A stretch of DNA of 64,000 nucleotides, taken from positions 1 to 64,000 of the forward strand of contig CANBNK010000003.1 of the NCBI GenBank assembly GCA_947371015.1. The letters are read 5' to 3'. Both the position numbers and the translations under genes were made by a program. Positions 9,024-17,672 of the stretch are shown in pieces. How positions within the stretch are numbered: position 1 is the first letter of the stretch; each line of letters starts with the position of its first letter. The notes beneath the pieces were generated by a model, which was not told the DNA's origin, did no database searches, and was given only the letters and a program-made list of their open reading frames with translations. Origin of the DNA: Acetobacteraceae bacterium (GTDB taxonomy: Bacteria > Pseudomonadota > Alphaproteobacteria > Acetobacterales > Acetobacteraceae).

Positions 9024-9389
9024 CTAGGCGTTCCCGGTGACGCACCCCACGCCCTGCCCCGCGCCAGCCCCGGCGTCCAGCGCCAGCCCGACGGAGGGGA
9101 ACACCCCGATGGTCTGCCAGGTCTTCGCGTCGAACACCGCGAAGCCTTCGGCTGTCCGTTCGATCTGGACAGCGTACTCGCCCGCCTCGTCGTCGCCGTG
9201 CGGCCCCCGGGCTGTCACCGGGTCGGGCTGCTGGGCGATGAACAGCCCGAACCTGCCGTCGTCTGTCGGGATGGCCTCGGCGGTCCATTGTGGCCCGGCC
9301 CTGCGGCACCACGAGATGGCGATCTCGTGGTCTGAGGCGGTGGTGGTCGGGCCAGTGGGGCTGGTGGCCGGGGGCTGAAGGCTGGTCAT
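9024..9389 (-). CDS. Hypothetical island protein
   Basis: Protein of 121 residues starting MTSLQPPATSPTGPTTTASD, with a low-complexity N-terminus then HEIAISWCRRAGPQWTAEAI, two short beta-rich stretches (GRFGLFIAQQ, YAVQIERTAEGFAVFDAKTW) and a glycine/alanine-rich tail. GGAG lies nine bases before the ATG at 9389. I do not recognise a family. The codon use looks like its neighbours and it sits in the island between the replication and recombinase genes. Confidence 0.5.
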   Translation of the reverse strand: MTSLQPPATSPTGPTTTASDHEIAISWCRRAGPQWTAEAIPTDDGRFGLFIAQQPDPVTARGPHGDDEAGEYAVQIERTAEGFAVFDAKTWQTIGVFPSVGLALDAGAGAGQGVGCVTGNA

Positions 9390-9684
9390 GGCGGGAACTC
9401 CACTTTTTATGCTCGAAGAAGGAGCGAGGCGTATTCGATACAAAGATATTTAAGAGACAACATTTTGTGCTGGCCGGCGGTGGCGGCATCTACCTGTGGT
9501 GGGCAGGGGCTGATCTGATAGACCCGCAGATGATCCGTGGGTCTTTCCGGCGGGGCGGCGTTGAGTGCCGAACCCCATGGACTCCCGGAACCCGTGGCGG
9601 TCAATAGTCAATCTCACGTTAACTTGAAGTTATTCAGTCCACTTATCCGCATACCGGTGGAGTCTCATCAGTACCCGATGGCTA

Positions 9685-10281
9685 CTAGGCCGCTCCATTC
9701 GCCGCAGGTTCTTGCCCTTCTGCGCCACCGATGATGCGGTACACGCTGGCCCGCCCGATCCCGAGGCGTTCGGCTATCACGGTCGCCCCGACGCCCTCGG
9801 CCTTGAGCTTCAAGACTTCCGCTGACTGCCGCTGCGCCGTGGGGACGCGACCCTTGTACTTCCCCTCGTCCTTCGCCTTGGCAATGCCTTCCCGCTGCCG
9901 CTCGAGCATCAAGGCCCGCTCGAACTCCGCCACGGCGCCCAGTATCGTTAGCGTCAGACGACCGGTAGCCGACCGCGTATCAACCGGCTGCCCGCCCATA
10001 GACAGCACCAGAAGCCCGACCCCCTTGGCCTCCAGGCGCGCCACGATGGCCAGCAAGTCAGCCACGCTGCGGGCCAGCCGGTCGGGCTTGGTCACGACCA
10101 GGGTATCCCCATCGCGGACGTAGTCGATGGCGGCTTCCATCTGCGCCCGCTTGGCTACTGATGACACCCGTTCCGCGAACACCTTGCCGCACCCGGCTGC
10201 CTCGAGGTCGCGGTGCTGGGCTTCAAGCCCGGCCTCCTGCTCAACCGTGGACGTCCTGCCGTAACCGACCCGCATTGCCAT
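9685..10281 (-). CDS. Serine recombinase (resolvase/invertase family)
   Basis: Small serine recombinase of 198 residues. MAMRVGYGRTSTVEQEAG contains the catalytic serine (residue 11, R-T-S). Further motifs are VTKPDRLARSVADL, the GRLTLTILGAVAEFERALML helix E region, and a C-terminal Hin-type helix-turn-helix (GATVIAERLGIGRASVYRII). Length is normal, so it looks intact. The start at 10281 has AGGGG upstream. Inverted repeats just upstream (10308-10403) could be its res-type site. It may resolve or maintain the element; it is not closely tied to any neighbour. Confidence 0.88.
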   Translation of the reverse strand: MAMRVGYGRTSTVEQEAGLEAQHRDLEAAGCGKVFAERVSSVAKRAQMEAAIDYVRDGDTLVVTKPDRLARSVADLLAIVARLEAKGVGLLVLSMGGQPVDTRSATGRLTLTILGAVAEFERALMLERQREGIAKAKDEGKYKGRVPTAQRQSAEVLKLKAEGVGATVIAERLGIGRASVYRIIGGAEGQEPAANGAA

Positions 10282-10856
10282 GACGTGGAACCCCTGGCCC
10301 GGCTGAACGTCTCGCACGGGTCTAAGAGGATGATGCCTTGGGCCGTCTCGAAGATCAAACCCATTCGTGCGAGACGCTTTCGGCGCATGGTGAGACGACT
10401 CACACGGGCTTGCCCTAGCGAGACTGCCCGCTGCCGCATCTGTGGTCAGACCTAGGGTCGAAGTGCGTTGTCTAAGTCGGGAGGGACTGCGCGGCGGGCT
10501 GGGCGCGCCGATGACGAAAGCAGGACGCGACCCCCCACCCGTCGAAAAGCAACCTCTTTCAAAACTACGGTTGAAGCGGTTGTTGTTGTTGTCGACCCCC
10601 CACCCCGTCTTCGAGAGTGCACGCCGGAAGCCGGGGGTTACATTCCGGGTCCCCCCCCCCGAACCCAGGAGCCGGGGGACCCGCGCGTGGGTGCGCCAGC
10701 ACAATGTGGATGCAACTAAACTGGGTCGTTCCTTAGTAGTGTGGCAAGTAGTGGCCGCCTGGATGCATCGCACAGTGTTTGTTCGAGCCGGAACAAGATC
10801 GCATTGTAGTTGATTTGTTAATGGCCTACTGACTCGCACTCACTGGAGTACAGACC
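10282..10856. other. Intergenic region with inverted repeats and a 10-C run
   Basis: No supportable gene in 575 bases. It holds an 11-bp perfect inverted repeat (10308-10318 and 10366-10376), a GTGAG/CTCAC dyad (10390-10403), a repeated C-rich block starting at 10528 and 10593, and a run of ten C at 10651-10660. The part after about 10680 is less GC-rich and probably carries the promoter for the lipoprotein gene. Confidence 0.55.
10308..10403. promoter_or_regulatory. Candidate res/crossover site of the serine recombinase
   Basis: CGTCTCGCACG at 10308-10318 and its exact complement CGTGCGAGACG at 10366-10376, with a third related dyad GTGAGACGACTCAC at 10390-10403. The group begins 27 bases upstream of the recombinase start, where resolvases usually have their subsites. 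Function is inferred from position and symmetry only. Confidence 0.4.
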
Positions 10857-11150
10857 ATGCGACTTCGCGTCATGCTCACGCTCGCTGCCCTTGCCGTTCT
10901 GCCGGGTTGCGAGACGCCGACCCCAGAGCACATCGCCTACTGCCAAGCGGGCGGCTTCTGGGGCTGCGGCCATGGGACCCGGCTGATGGGCGCTGGCCTC
11001 ACAGGCATGGCCATTGGGAACAGCCTACGAAACCCGGCGCCGGTCTACGTGGTCCAACAGCCGGTCTACGCGGCGCCGCTCCCACCAGCACCGCCAGTAG
11101 TCTGTCAGACGAACCGCTTCGGAACCACCTCAACGACGACCTGTCGGTAG
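10857..11150 (+). CDS. Small putative lipoprotein
   Basis: Protein of 97 residues. MRLRVMLTLAALAVLPGCET is a lipoprotein signal with lipobox LPGC (Cys 18). The mature part is short, with GGFWGCGHGTRLMGAGLTGM, a proline/valine-rich segment (APVYVVQQPVYAAPLPPAPP) and a tail of small polar residues with two more cysteines. GGAG lies nine bases before the ATG. It resembles small glycine/proline-rich outer-membrane lipoproteins, with no assigned function. It is the last gene of the element before attR. Confidence 0.7.
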   Translation: MRLRVMLTLAALAVLPGCETPTPEHIAYCQAGGFWGCGHGTRLMGAGLTGMAIGNSLRNPAPVYVVQQPVYAAPLPPAPPVVCQTNRFGTTSTTTCR

Positions 11151-11284
11151 CCGGTAGCTACCTCCGCCGGCTGTCTCAGGTGGCAGTCGGCGGGGCTGTA
11201 AGCGGCTCCAACCTCGTGCTACAAGACCCGCCCCGACCATGCCGCGCAAGTATCTGCAAACGCTCAGTTCTTCCTGATCAACCC

Positions 11285-11311
11285 AGAGTTCAATCCTCTC
11301 TGGCAGCACCA
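11285..11311 (+). repeat. attR direct repeat (tRNA-Thr 3' end copy)
   Basis: Exact 27-base copy of 4774-4800, including the CCA. It marks the right end of the integrated element; the 6.5-kb interval between the copies holds integrase, ATPase, HNH-like and recombinase genes. Confidence 0.92.
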
Positions 11312-11399
11312 TTCCCCTCAGTGGGTTAGCGCAGTTTTACACAGCCTGACTGAGAACGTAGCGGCACCGCAAAGCGCGCCAATGAATAGCGCTCTGACA

Positions 11400-11426
11400 C
11401 AGGGCCGACACAGCCGCTTGGCCCTG
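11400..11426 (+). terminator. Candidate terminator of the original tRNA-Thr transcript
   Basis: CAGGGCC and GGCCCTG form a 7-bp stem around a 13-base loop, followed by TTCTTCATTTGTCTTT. It lies 90 bases beyond attR, so before the insertion it would have been just downstream of the tRNA. The U-tract is imperfect. Confidence 0.4.
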
Positions 11427-11595
11427 TTCTTCATTTGTCTTTGTAGGCGGATCGGCACCACGCACCGGTCCGCGCTACCTCCCCGCTGCATCGCCCAGCC
11501 CGACCGCCAAGCCCATGCAACCGTCAGCAGCGTGGCGACAAGCAACTCCAGGCACGCCCATTAGACGCCGGCCGAGTTCGGCGGGCGTGGCCGCT

Positions 11596-11910
11596 TCAGC
11601 AGGCCGGCGGGCAGTACAACTCGCGCAGCACCTCCAGCACCCGCGCCGCCTTGGGGTCCGCCAGCCGGTACCAGATGGTCTGCGCCTCGCGCCGCGTTGC
11701 CACCAGCCCGTCCTCCCGCAGCAATGCCAAATGCTGCGACAGCGCGGATTGCGAGAGCCCGATCGTGGCCACCAACTCGCCGACGTTCATCTCCCCGGCG
11801 CCGGCCAAGTGGCACAGCACCAGCAGGCGCTTCTCATGCGCGAGCAGGCGCAGCAGTCGGGCAGCCTCGGCCGCGCGGTCTTGCAGGATGTCCATCGCCA
11901 GGTCGGCCAA
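11596..11910 (-). CDS. ArsR-family repressor, SqrR/BigR (persulfide-sensor) type
   Basis: Winged-helix repressor of 104 residues. LAHEKRLLVLCHLAGAGEMN and GLSQSALSQHLALLREDGLV give the ArsR DNA-binding fold. Cysteines at 33 (LVLCHLAG) and 100 (ELYCPPAC) are 67 apart, matching the cysteine pair of SqrR/BigR/YgaV that forms a polysulfide bridge with reactive sulfur species. A metal-binding ArsR pattern is not seen. The start is TTG at 11910 or ATG at 11895. It is divergent from the YeeE/YedE genes, and two tandem operator-like sites lie between them. Predicted to release DNA on sensing persulfide and so induce the module. Confidence 0.82.
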   Translation of the reverse strand: MADLAMDILQDRAAEAARLLRLLAHEKRLLVLCHLAGAGEMNVGELVATIGLSQSALSQHLALLREDGLVATRREAQTIWYRLADPKAARVLEVLRELYCPPAC

Positions 11911-11926
11911 TTCCGCAGCCCCTAAA

Positions 11927-11944
11927 TATTAGATTAATCTGATT
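11927..11944. promoter_or_regulatory. Operator-like site 1, TTAG-N6-CTNA
   Basis: TATTAG-ATTAAT-CTGATT, in the 93-base gap between the divergent ArsR and YeeE/YedE genes. Its core AGATTAATCT is a perfect palindrome. It overlaps the next site by three bases. Confidence 0.7.
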
Positions 11945-11959
11945 TAGTCTAGTCTAATA
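11942..11959. promoter_or_regulatory. Operator-like site 2, TTAG-N6-CTNA
   Basis: ATTTAG-TCTAGT-CTAATA; the arms TTAG and CTAA are perfectly complementary. In tandem with site 1, which suggests cooperative autoregulation of the repressor. Confidence 0.7.
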
Positions 11960-12003
11960 GGGTTGGGGCCTCCGCTCAACCATCGTTGCAGAGGCCCTGC
12001 CAC

Positions 12004-12519
12004 ATGCCCGCGCTCACCGACCGTGCCTGGTCGCCCTATTTCGCCGGCGTGCTGATCGGCCTGCTGCAGATCCCCGCCTTCCTGCTGTTGGAAACCGCGC
12101 TCGGCACCTCCTCGGCCTACGTCACCGCGGGCGACAGCCTGGCGGCGCTGCTGGAGCCGGGCATCCGCGGCATCGACTACGCCGCCCGGCACCTCAGCGG
12201 TGCCAAGAACTGGTGGCAGGTGGCGGTCGTCGTCGGCATCGCGCTCGGCGCGCTGCTGTCCGCGCGGCTCTCGGGCACCCGGCGCCACGGCGTCTCGCCG
12301 GTTTGGGCGCGGGCCATCGGCAGCACGGGTCCGGCGCGGCGCTTCGCCATGGCCTTCGGGGCCGGCTTCATCATGCTGCTCGGCGCCCGCATCGCCGATG
12401 GCTGCACCTCCGGCCATGGCATTTCCGGCATGGCGCAGCTGGCGGTCGGCTCCATCGTCGCGGTCTGCGCCATGTTCGCCGGCGGCATCGCCACCGCCTT
12501 CCTGTTCCGCCGGGTCTGA
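12004..12519 (+). CDS. YeeE/YedE-family sulfur transport protein (N-terminal half type)
   Basis: Membrane protein of 171 residues with about four hydrophobic segments and the family signature LLGARIADGCTSGHGISGMA near residue 120. YeeE/YedE proteins transport thiosulfate; in many bacteria the function is split between two small proteins encoded together, as here. The ATG at 12004 has GAGG upstream. Together with the following gene it makes a complete two-part transporter, divergent from the ArsR repressor and so likely its primary target. Confidence 0.85.
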   Translation: MPALTDRAWSPYFAGVLIGLLQIPAFLLLETALGTSSAYVTAGDSLAALLEPGIRGIDYAARHLSGAKNWWQVAVVVGIALGALLSARLSGTRRHGVSPVWARAIGSTGPARRFAMAFGAGFIMLLGARIADGCTSGHGISGMAQLAVGSIVAVCAMFAGGIATAFLFRRV

Positions 12520-12531
12520 AGGAGCCGCCGT

Positions 12532-13149
12532 ATGTCCGTCCTCACCGCCATCCTGCTCGGCCTCGCCATGGGCACCGTCTTCGGCCTGGCGCTGGAGAAG
12601 TCCCGCGTGTTCGAGCCGGGCGTCATCCTTGGCCAGATGCAGCTGCGCAACTTCACCATGCTAAAGATTTTCCTGACCGCCGTGGTCACCGGGCTGCTGG
12701 TGCTGGCGGTGCTGAACGGGCTGGACCTGACCCGGCTGTTTCCCAAGCCGGCGCTGTACGGCGCGGACCTCATCGGCGGGGCGCTGCTGGGCGTGGGCAT
12801 TGCGCTGGCCGGCGCCTGCCCGGGCACCGTGGCGGCGCAGATCGGCGCCGGCTACCGCGACGCCTGGTACACCCTGGCCGGCGGGCTGCTAGGCGCCGTC
12901 GCCTTCAGCTATGCGGAACCGGTGCTGAACCCGCTGCTGCTGAGCGGCGGGCCAGGCAGGATCACCCTGGCCAACGTGACCGGCGCGCCGTTCTGGGTGC
13001 TGGCGCTGGGCTTCGCCAGCCTGCTAGTCGCCGGGCTGGTGGCGCTGGAACGCTGGCGCCCCTGGCGCGGCGAGTTGGGTGCCGCTGCCGATGGCCTGCT
13101 GCCGCTGCCGGCCCCGTACCCCGTGGTCAATGCCGTGGCTGCCGAGTAG
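12532..13149 (+). CDS. YeeE/YedE-family protein, second half (DUF6691 type)
   Basis: Membrane protein of 205 residues, partner of the preceding gene (12 bases apart, AAGGAG ribosome site). It shows LLGLAMGTVFGLALEKSRVF at the N-terminus and the signature ALAGACPGTVAAQIGAGYRD, whose cysteine is the counterpart of the thiosulfate-path cysteine in YeeE. Likely forms a sulfur-compound uptake channel with the first half. The C-terminal 40 residues are more variable. Confidence 0.85.
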   Translation: MSVLTAILLGLAMGTVFGLALEKSRVFEPGVILGQMQLRNFTMLKIFLTAVVTGLLVLAVLNGLDLTRLFPKPALYGADLIGGALLGVGIALAGACPGTVAAQIGAGYRDAWYTLAGGLLGAVAFSYAEPVLNPLLLSGGPGRITLANVTGAPFWVLALGFASLLVAGLVALERWRPWRGELGAAADGLLPLPAPYPVVNAVAAE

Positions 13150-13158
13150 GCTGCCGCC

Positions 13159-13476
13159 ATGCGCAAGCGCAGCCCCGTCCGTAGCGCCGTCCACTTCGCC
13201 CTGCGGCACATCGCCATCGGCTTCGTGCTGGCGACGCTGCTGCTGTCGGCGCTGTTCTGGGCCGACCCCGGCGGCTTCGCCAGCCTGATCCGGCGCGAAC
13301 CGAGCCACCCTTGGCCGGCGCTGGTGCTGTGGTTCTTCCTGGGCCTGACGCTCAGCAGCGTGCAACTAGCCATCGCCATCATGCAGCAGGGCAGTCCGCC
13401 GGATGATGACGGCCCCGGCGGCGGCACTCGCATCCCGGTGCTGGTGCCGGTTCGCGTCACCGCCACGCGGCGCTGA
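13159..13476 (+). CDS. Small membrane protein
   Basis: Protein of 105 residues starting ten bases after the YeeE-type gene. Two hydrophobic segments (IGFVLATLLLSALFWA near 20 and LVLWFFLGLTLSSVQLAIAI near 55) are joined by a charged loop, and the tail is rich in glycine and proline. I do not recognise the family. Position suggests co-transcription with the transporter. Confidence 0.65.
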   Translation: MRKRSPVRSAVHFALRHIAIGFVLATLLLSALFWADPGGFASLIRREPSHPWPALVLWFFLGLTLSSVQLAIAIMQQGSPPDDDGPGGGTRIPVLVPVRVTATRR

Positions 13477-13540
13477 GGCGCGGCCACTCGCCAGCTCCTC
13501 ACGTCGTCGCGCCTGGGCTTGTGGCAGCGCAAGGCCGCAA

Positions 13541-13558
13541 TGTTAGCCTTCGCTTAAG
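13541..13558. promoter_or_regulatory. Operator-like site 3, TTAG-N6-CTNA
   Basis: TGTTAG-CCTTCG-CTTAAG, ending 30 bases before the start of the ETF alpha gene, a position suited to repressor control of that promoter. Confidence 0.6.
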
Positions 13559-13588
13559 TAGGGTCTCTTGACTACGGAGGCCCCGCCC

Positions 13589-14515
13589 ATGACGGTTCTG
13601 CTGCTCGCCGAAACCCGCAACACCCTCGACGGCCGCGCCACCCGCGCCGCCGTGGCGGCAGCCCAGGCGCTGGGGCCGGTGGACCTGCTGGTCTGCGGCA
13701 CGGCTGAGACCGCCAGCGCCGCCACCGCCTGGCCCGGCCTGGCCACGGTGCTGCACTGTGCCGACCCAGCCTGCGCCCAGGGCCTGGCGGAGCCGTTGGC
13801 GGCCCTGCTGGCCGCGCTGGCTCAGAGCTACATCCATCTGGTGGCCCCGGCCACGGCGCAGGGTGCCAGCGTGATGCCGCGCCTGGCCGCCCTGTTGAAC
13901 CTGCAACCCATCCCGAACGTGGTCGGCATCCTTGACGCCCAAACCTTCACCCGCCCAACCTATGCCGGCAACGCGCTGGTGACGCTGCGCAGCGACCAGG
14001 CGCGCCAGGCCCTTACCATCAACCCGCTGGCCTTCGAGCCGGTGCCGCCGCAGGGCGGTGCCGCCGCGTTACGCGCGGTGGTGGCCCCGCCCGGCACCGG
14101 GCCCAGCGCCTGGCTCAGCTTCACCCCGCCGGCGGCCTCGGCGCGGCCCGACCTGGCCACCGCGCGGGTGGTGGTGGCCGGTGGCCGTGGCCTGGGCGGC
14201 ACGGAGGCGGTGCCGGCGCTGGAAGCACTGGCCGACTGCCTGGGCGCTGCCGTCGGCGCCAGCCTGGCCGCGGTGGAGGCAGGCTACCTGCCCAGTGAGT
14301 TGCAGGTCGGCCAGAGCGGCCTGGCCGTGGCGCCGGAGCTCTACATCGCCGCCGGCATCTCCGGCGCCATCCAGCATCTGGCCGGCATGCAGGGTGCCAA
14401 AGTGGTAGTGGCGATCAACCTCGACCCCGACGCGCCGATCCACGCCGCGGCGGATTATTCGCTGGTGGGCGACCTCACCGAACTCCTGCCCGCGCTGACC
14501 GCGGCACTGGGCTGA
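13589..14515 (+). CDS. Electron transfer flavoprotein alpha subunit, without a beta partner
   Basis: ETF alpha (FixB/EtfA) of 308 residues. The N-terminal domain starts [17 protein letters not shown]; the C-terminal FAD domain has [40 protein letters not shown] and [20 protein letters not shown], the classic FAD-binding signature. Normal ETF is an alpha/beta heterodimer, but no beta gene is adjacent or elsewhere in the window. GGAGG precedes the ATG at 13589. Its operator-like site and surroundings suggest a redox role in sulfur metabolism rather than fatty-acid oxidation; that is inference. It converges with the RND operon eight bases away. Confidence 0.85.
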   Translation: MTVLLLAETRNTLDGRATRAAVAAAQALGPVDLLVCGTAETASAATAWPGLATVLHCADPACAQGLAEPLAALLAALAQSYIHLVAPATAQGASVMPRLAALLNLQPIPNVVGILDAQTFTRPTYAGNALVTLRSDQARQALTINPLAFEPVPPQGGAAALRAVVAPPGTGPSAWLSFTPPAASARPDLATARVVVAGGRGLGGTEAVPALEALADCLGAAVGASLAAVEAGYLPSELQVGQSGLAVAPELYIAAGISGAIQHLAGMQGAKVVVAINLDPDAPIHAAADYSLVGDLTELLPALTAALG

Positions 14516-14522
14516 GCCGCAC

Positions 14523-17500
14523 TCACGTCGGGTCGCGCAGCACGCGGTACAACGCGGGTATGGCCAGCACAGTCAGCGCGGTGGAGGACAGCAGCCCGAA
14601 CAGCAGCGCCACCGCAAGTCCCTGGAAGATTGGGTCGCCCAGGATGAAGCCGGCGCCGATCATTGCCGCCGCCGCGGTCAGCGCGATGGGCTTGAACCGC
14701 ACCGCCCCGGCTTCCAGCGCCACCGCGCGCAGGCTGCGGCCCTCGCGCGGAGCGTGGCGGATGAAGTCCACCAGCAAGATCGAGTTGCGGACGATGATGC
14801 CCGCCAGCGCGATGAAGCCGATCATGCTGGGCGCGGTGAAGGCGGCGCCGATCAGCGCATGGCCCAGCACCACGCCCGGCAGCGCCAGCGGCACCGGCAG
14901 CAGCACCACCAGCGGCAGCAGGAAGCTGCGGAACTGTGCCACCACCAGCACATAGATCCCGAGCAGCGCCACGCCGAAGGCCGCGCCCATGTCACGGAAG
15001 GTGATGCGCGTGACCTCCCACTCGCCGTCCCACAGCAGGCTCGGGCGGCTTTCGTCATCGGGTTGGCCCGCCAGACGGATGGCCGGCGCGCCGGGCATGT
15101 CGCGCAGCGCCTCCGCCACCGCCAGCATGCCGTAGATCGGCGCTTCATAGGCACCGGCCAGTTCGGCGGTTATCATCTCAGCGGCACGGCCGTTGCGGCG
15201 AAATATCGGCGGCGAGGCCGGCTCCTCGCTCACCTGCACCAGGCTGCCAAGGTCCACCGTGCCAGCGCGGCTGGGCACCGGCGTGGCCAATAGCTGCTCC
15301 GAGAGGAACAGCGCTTCCTTCGGCAGCCGAACCACAATTGCCATCGGGTTGCGCCCGGCGCCGCGATGCGAGAAGCCGACCGGCACGCCGCCCAGCAGGC
15401 TGCGCAGCGTGTCATGCACCGCGGCTTCCTCCACACCGAAGAACGCCAACTGGTCAGGCAGCAGCCGCACCCGTAGCCGGTGGCCGGGGTCCACGAAGGT
15501 ATCGTCCAGGTCCACCAGGAAGGGCACGCGGCGGAACGCCTCCCGCACCACGGCAGCGGCGGCGCGGCGGCTGGCGGGGTCGGGGCCATAGACCTCGGCC
15601 AGCAGCGTGGCCAGCACTGGCGGGCCGGGCGGCACCTCCACCAGCTTGAGGCGCGCATTCTCCGGCAGATGCAGCGCCGCCAGCCGGGCCCGGGCGTCCA
15701 GCGCAATGGCGTGGCTGTCGCGGTGGCGCTGGTGGCGGTCGGTCAGCAGCAGGTCAAGGTCGCCCCGGCGCGGTTCCTGCCGGCTGTAATAGTGCCGTAC
15801 CAGGCCGTTGAAGTTGAACGGCGCGGCGGTGCCGGCATTCAGCGTCACGCCCTGCAATTCCGGCAGGTCGCGCAGCAGCTCGGCAGCGGCCAGCAGCGTG
15901 CGCTCGGTATCCTCCAGGCTAGCGCCGGCGGGCATGTCGAGCAGCACCGCCAGCTCGGATTTATTGTCGAAGGGCAGCAGCTTCACCGTCACATCGCGGG
16001 TGACGAACAGCACCAGGCTGGCCAGCGTGGCGGCGCCGGTCAGGCCGAGGAACAGCCAAGCCCGGCCACGCCGTTCGATGATCCGCCGCGCCACCGCGCG
16101 GTACAGCGCGCCAAGCCGGCCCTCGCCGCCTTCGGCATGCCCGGCGCCCAGCTTTAGCATCAGCCAAGGCGTCAGCACCATGGCGGCAAAGAAGGAAAAT
16201 CCCATGGCCGCCGACGCCACCGCCGGGATCGGCGCCATGTATGGTCCCATCAGGCCGGAGACCGCCATCATCGGCAGCAGCGCTACGATGACGGTCAGCG
16301 TGGCGACGATGGTCGGGTTGCCCACCTCCGCCACCGCCTCCACCGCGGCGGTCACGCGGTCGCGGCCATCCCGCATCGCCCAGTGCCGGTCGATATTCTC
16401 GACCACGACGATGGCGTCATCCACCAGGATGCCGATGGAAAAGATCAGCGCGAACAGCGAAACGCGGTTCAGCGTGTAGCCCAGCATCCAGGCGCCAAAC
16501 AGCGTCAGCAGGATCGTCACCGGGATCACCACCGCCGTCACCACCGCAGCGCGCCAGCCGATGGCCAGCCAGATCAGCGCGACGATGGAAGCGGTGGCCA
16601 GCCCCAGGTGGAACAGCAGTTCGTCCGACTTGGCCTGCGCCGTTGCGCCGTAGTCGCGCGTCAGGTCGGCGGCGATGCCGGCCGGGATCATCCCGCCCTG
16701 CAGCGCAGCCAGCCGCGCCTGCACCGCCATGGTCACCGCCACCGCATTGGCGCCGGCGCGCTTGGCCACCGCGATGGAAACCGCCGGTGCCCGCTGCCAC
16801 TGGCCATCGGCGCCGCGCGTCAGCCGCCAGACCCGGGCATCGGTCGGCGCCGCAGCGGCGCTGATGCGGGCGACATCGCCAACATAGACCGGCCGGCCAT
16901 CCCGCGTCGTCAGCAGCAGCTGGCCGATGTCCGGCACCCCGCGCAGCGTCTGCCCGGCCTGCACCACCAGCGTCTCGCCTGCCTGGCGCAGGCTGCCGGC
17001 CTGGAAGCTGCGGTTGGCGCCCTGCAGCTTTTCCACCAGCTGGTTCAGCGTGACGCCATGCAGTGCCAGCCGGTCAGGCAGCGGTTCTACCCGAATCTCC
17101 GGCGCCCGGCCGCCGACCAGGTAGATAAGGCCCACGTCCGGCACCTTGGCCAACTCGGATAGCACGCGGTCCGCCACCTCATGCAACGCAGTGTCGGTCC
17201 AGCGGCCCTCGGCGGGGTGCTCCGGCCGCAGCGTCACCACCGCCACCGCCACGTCATTGATGCCGCGCCCGACCACCAGCGGCTCCGGGATACCGAGCGG
17301 AATGCGGTTCCAGTTGGCGCGCAGCCTCTCGTGCACGCGCAGGATGGCGTCGTCGGCGCTGGTGCCGACCAGGAAGCGCGCCGTCACCATCACCTGATCG
17401 TCCAGCGTATTGCTGTACACGTGTTCCACGCCCGGGATCGCGGTGACGATGGCCTCCAGCGGGCGGGTCACCAGCTCCATCGCATCGGCCGCGGCCAGGC

Positions 17501-17672
17501 CATCGGCGCGGACCTGGATATCCACCATCGGCACGCTGATCTGCGGCTCCTCCTCCCGCGGCAGCGCCACCAGGGCCAGCAGCCCCAGCGCCACGGCGGC
17601 CAACAGCAGCAGCGGCGTCAGCGGGGACCGGATGAAGCTGCGGGCGAGGACGCCAGAAAGTCCGAGGCTCAT
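14523..17672 (-). CDS. RND-family efflux permease
   Basis: Inner-membrane proton-driven pump, 1049 residues, full length for the AcrB/HAE family. The N-terminal helix is followed by the porter-domain signature ALPREEEPQISVPMVDIQV. TM4 carries the paired aspartates (FSIGILVDDAIVVVENIDRH), and the repeat in the second half ends GFIALAGIIVRNSILLVDFI. It is ATGA-coupled to its membrane-fusion partner; no outer-membrane TolC-type gene is nearby. The substrate is unknown; location in a sulfur-responsive module makes a sulfur compound or thiol-reactive toxin plausible. Confidence 0.92.
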   Translation of the reverse strand: MSLGLSGVLARSFIRSPLTPLLLLAAVALGLLALVALPREEEPQISVPMVDIQVRADGLAAADAMELVTRPLEAIVTAIPGVEHVYSNTLDDQVMVTARFLVGTSADDAILRVHERLRANWNRIPLGIPEPLVVGRGINDVAVAVVTLRPEHPAEGRWTDTALHEVADRVLSELAKVPDVGLIYLVGGRAPEIRVEPLPDRLALHGVTLNQLVEKLQGANRSFQAGSLRQAGETLVVQAGQTLRGVPDIGQLLLTTRDGRPVYVGDVARISAAAAPTDARVWRLTRGADGQWQRAPAVSIAVAKRAGANAVAVTMAVQARLAALQGGMIPAGIAADLTRDYGATAQAKSDELLFHLGLATASIVALIWLAIGWRAAVVTAVVIPVTILLTLFGAWMLGYTLNRVSLFALIFSIGILVDDAIVVVENIDRHWAMRDGRDRVTAAVEAVAEVGNPTIVATLTVIVALLPMMAVSGLMGPYMAPIPAVASAAMGFSFFAAMVLTPWLMLKLGAGHAEGGEGRLGALYRAVARRIIERRGRAWLFLGLTGAATLASLVLFVTRDVTVKLLPFDNKSELAVLLDMPAGASLEDTERTLLAAAELLRDLPELQGVTLNAGTAAPFNFNGLVRHYYSRQEPRRGDLDLLLTDRHQRHRDSHAIALDARARLAALHLPENARLKLVEVPPGPPVLATLLAEVYGPDPASRRAAAAVVREAFRRVPFLVDLDDTFVDPGHRLRVRLLPDQLAFFGVEEAAVHDTLRSLLGGVPVGFSHRGAGRNPMAIVVRLPKEALFLSEQLLATPVPSRAGTVDLGSLVQVSEEPASPPIFRRNGRAAEMITAELAGAYEAPIYGMLAVAEALRDMPGAPAIRLAGQPDDESRPSLLWDGEWEVTRITFRDMGAAFGVALLGIYVLVVAQFRSFLLPLVVLLPVPLALPGVVLGHALIGAAFTAPSMIGFIALAGIIVRNSILLVDFIRHAPREGRSLRAVALEAGAVRFKPIALTAAAAMIGAGFILGDPIFQGLAVALLFGLLSSTALTVLAIPALYRVLRDPT

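Noticed and set aside
11318-11545. 75-codon minus-strand frame after attR
   Set aside because: Has a hydrophobic start but no ribosome site or recognisable family, and overlaps the candidate terminator; too weak to list.
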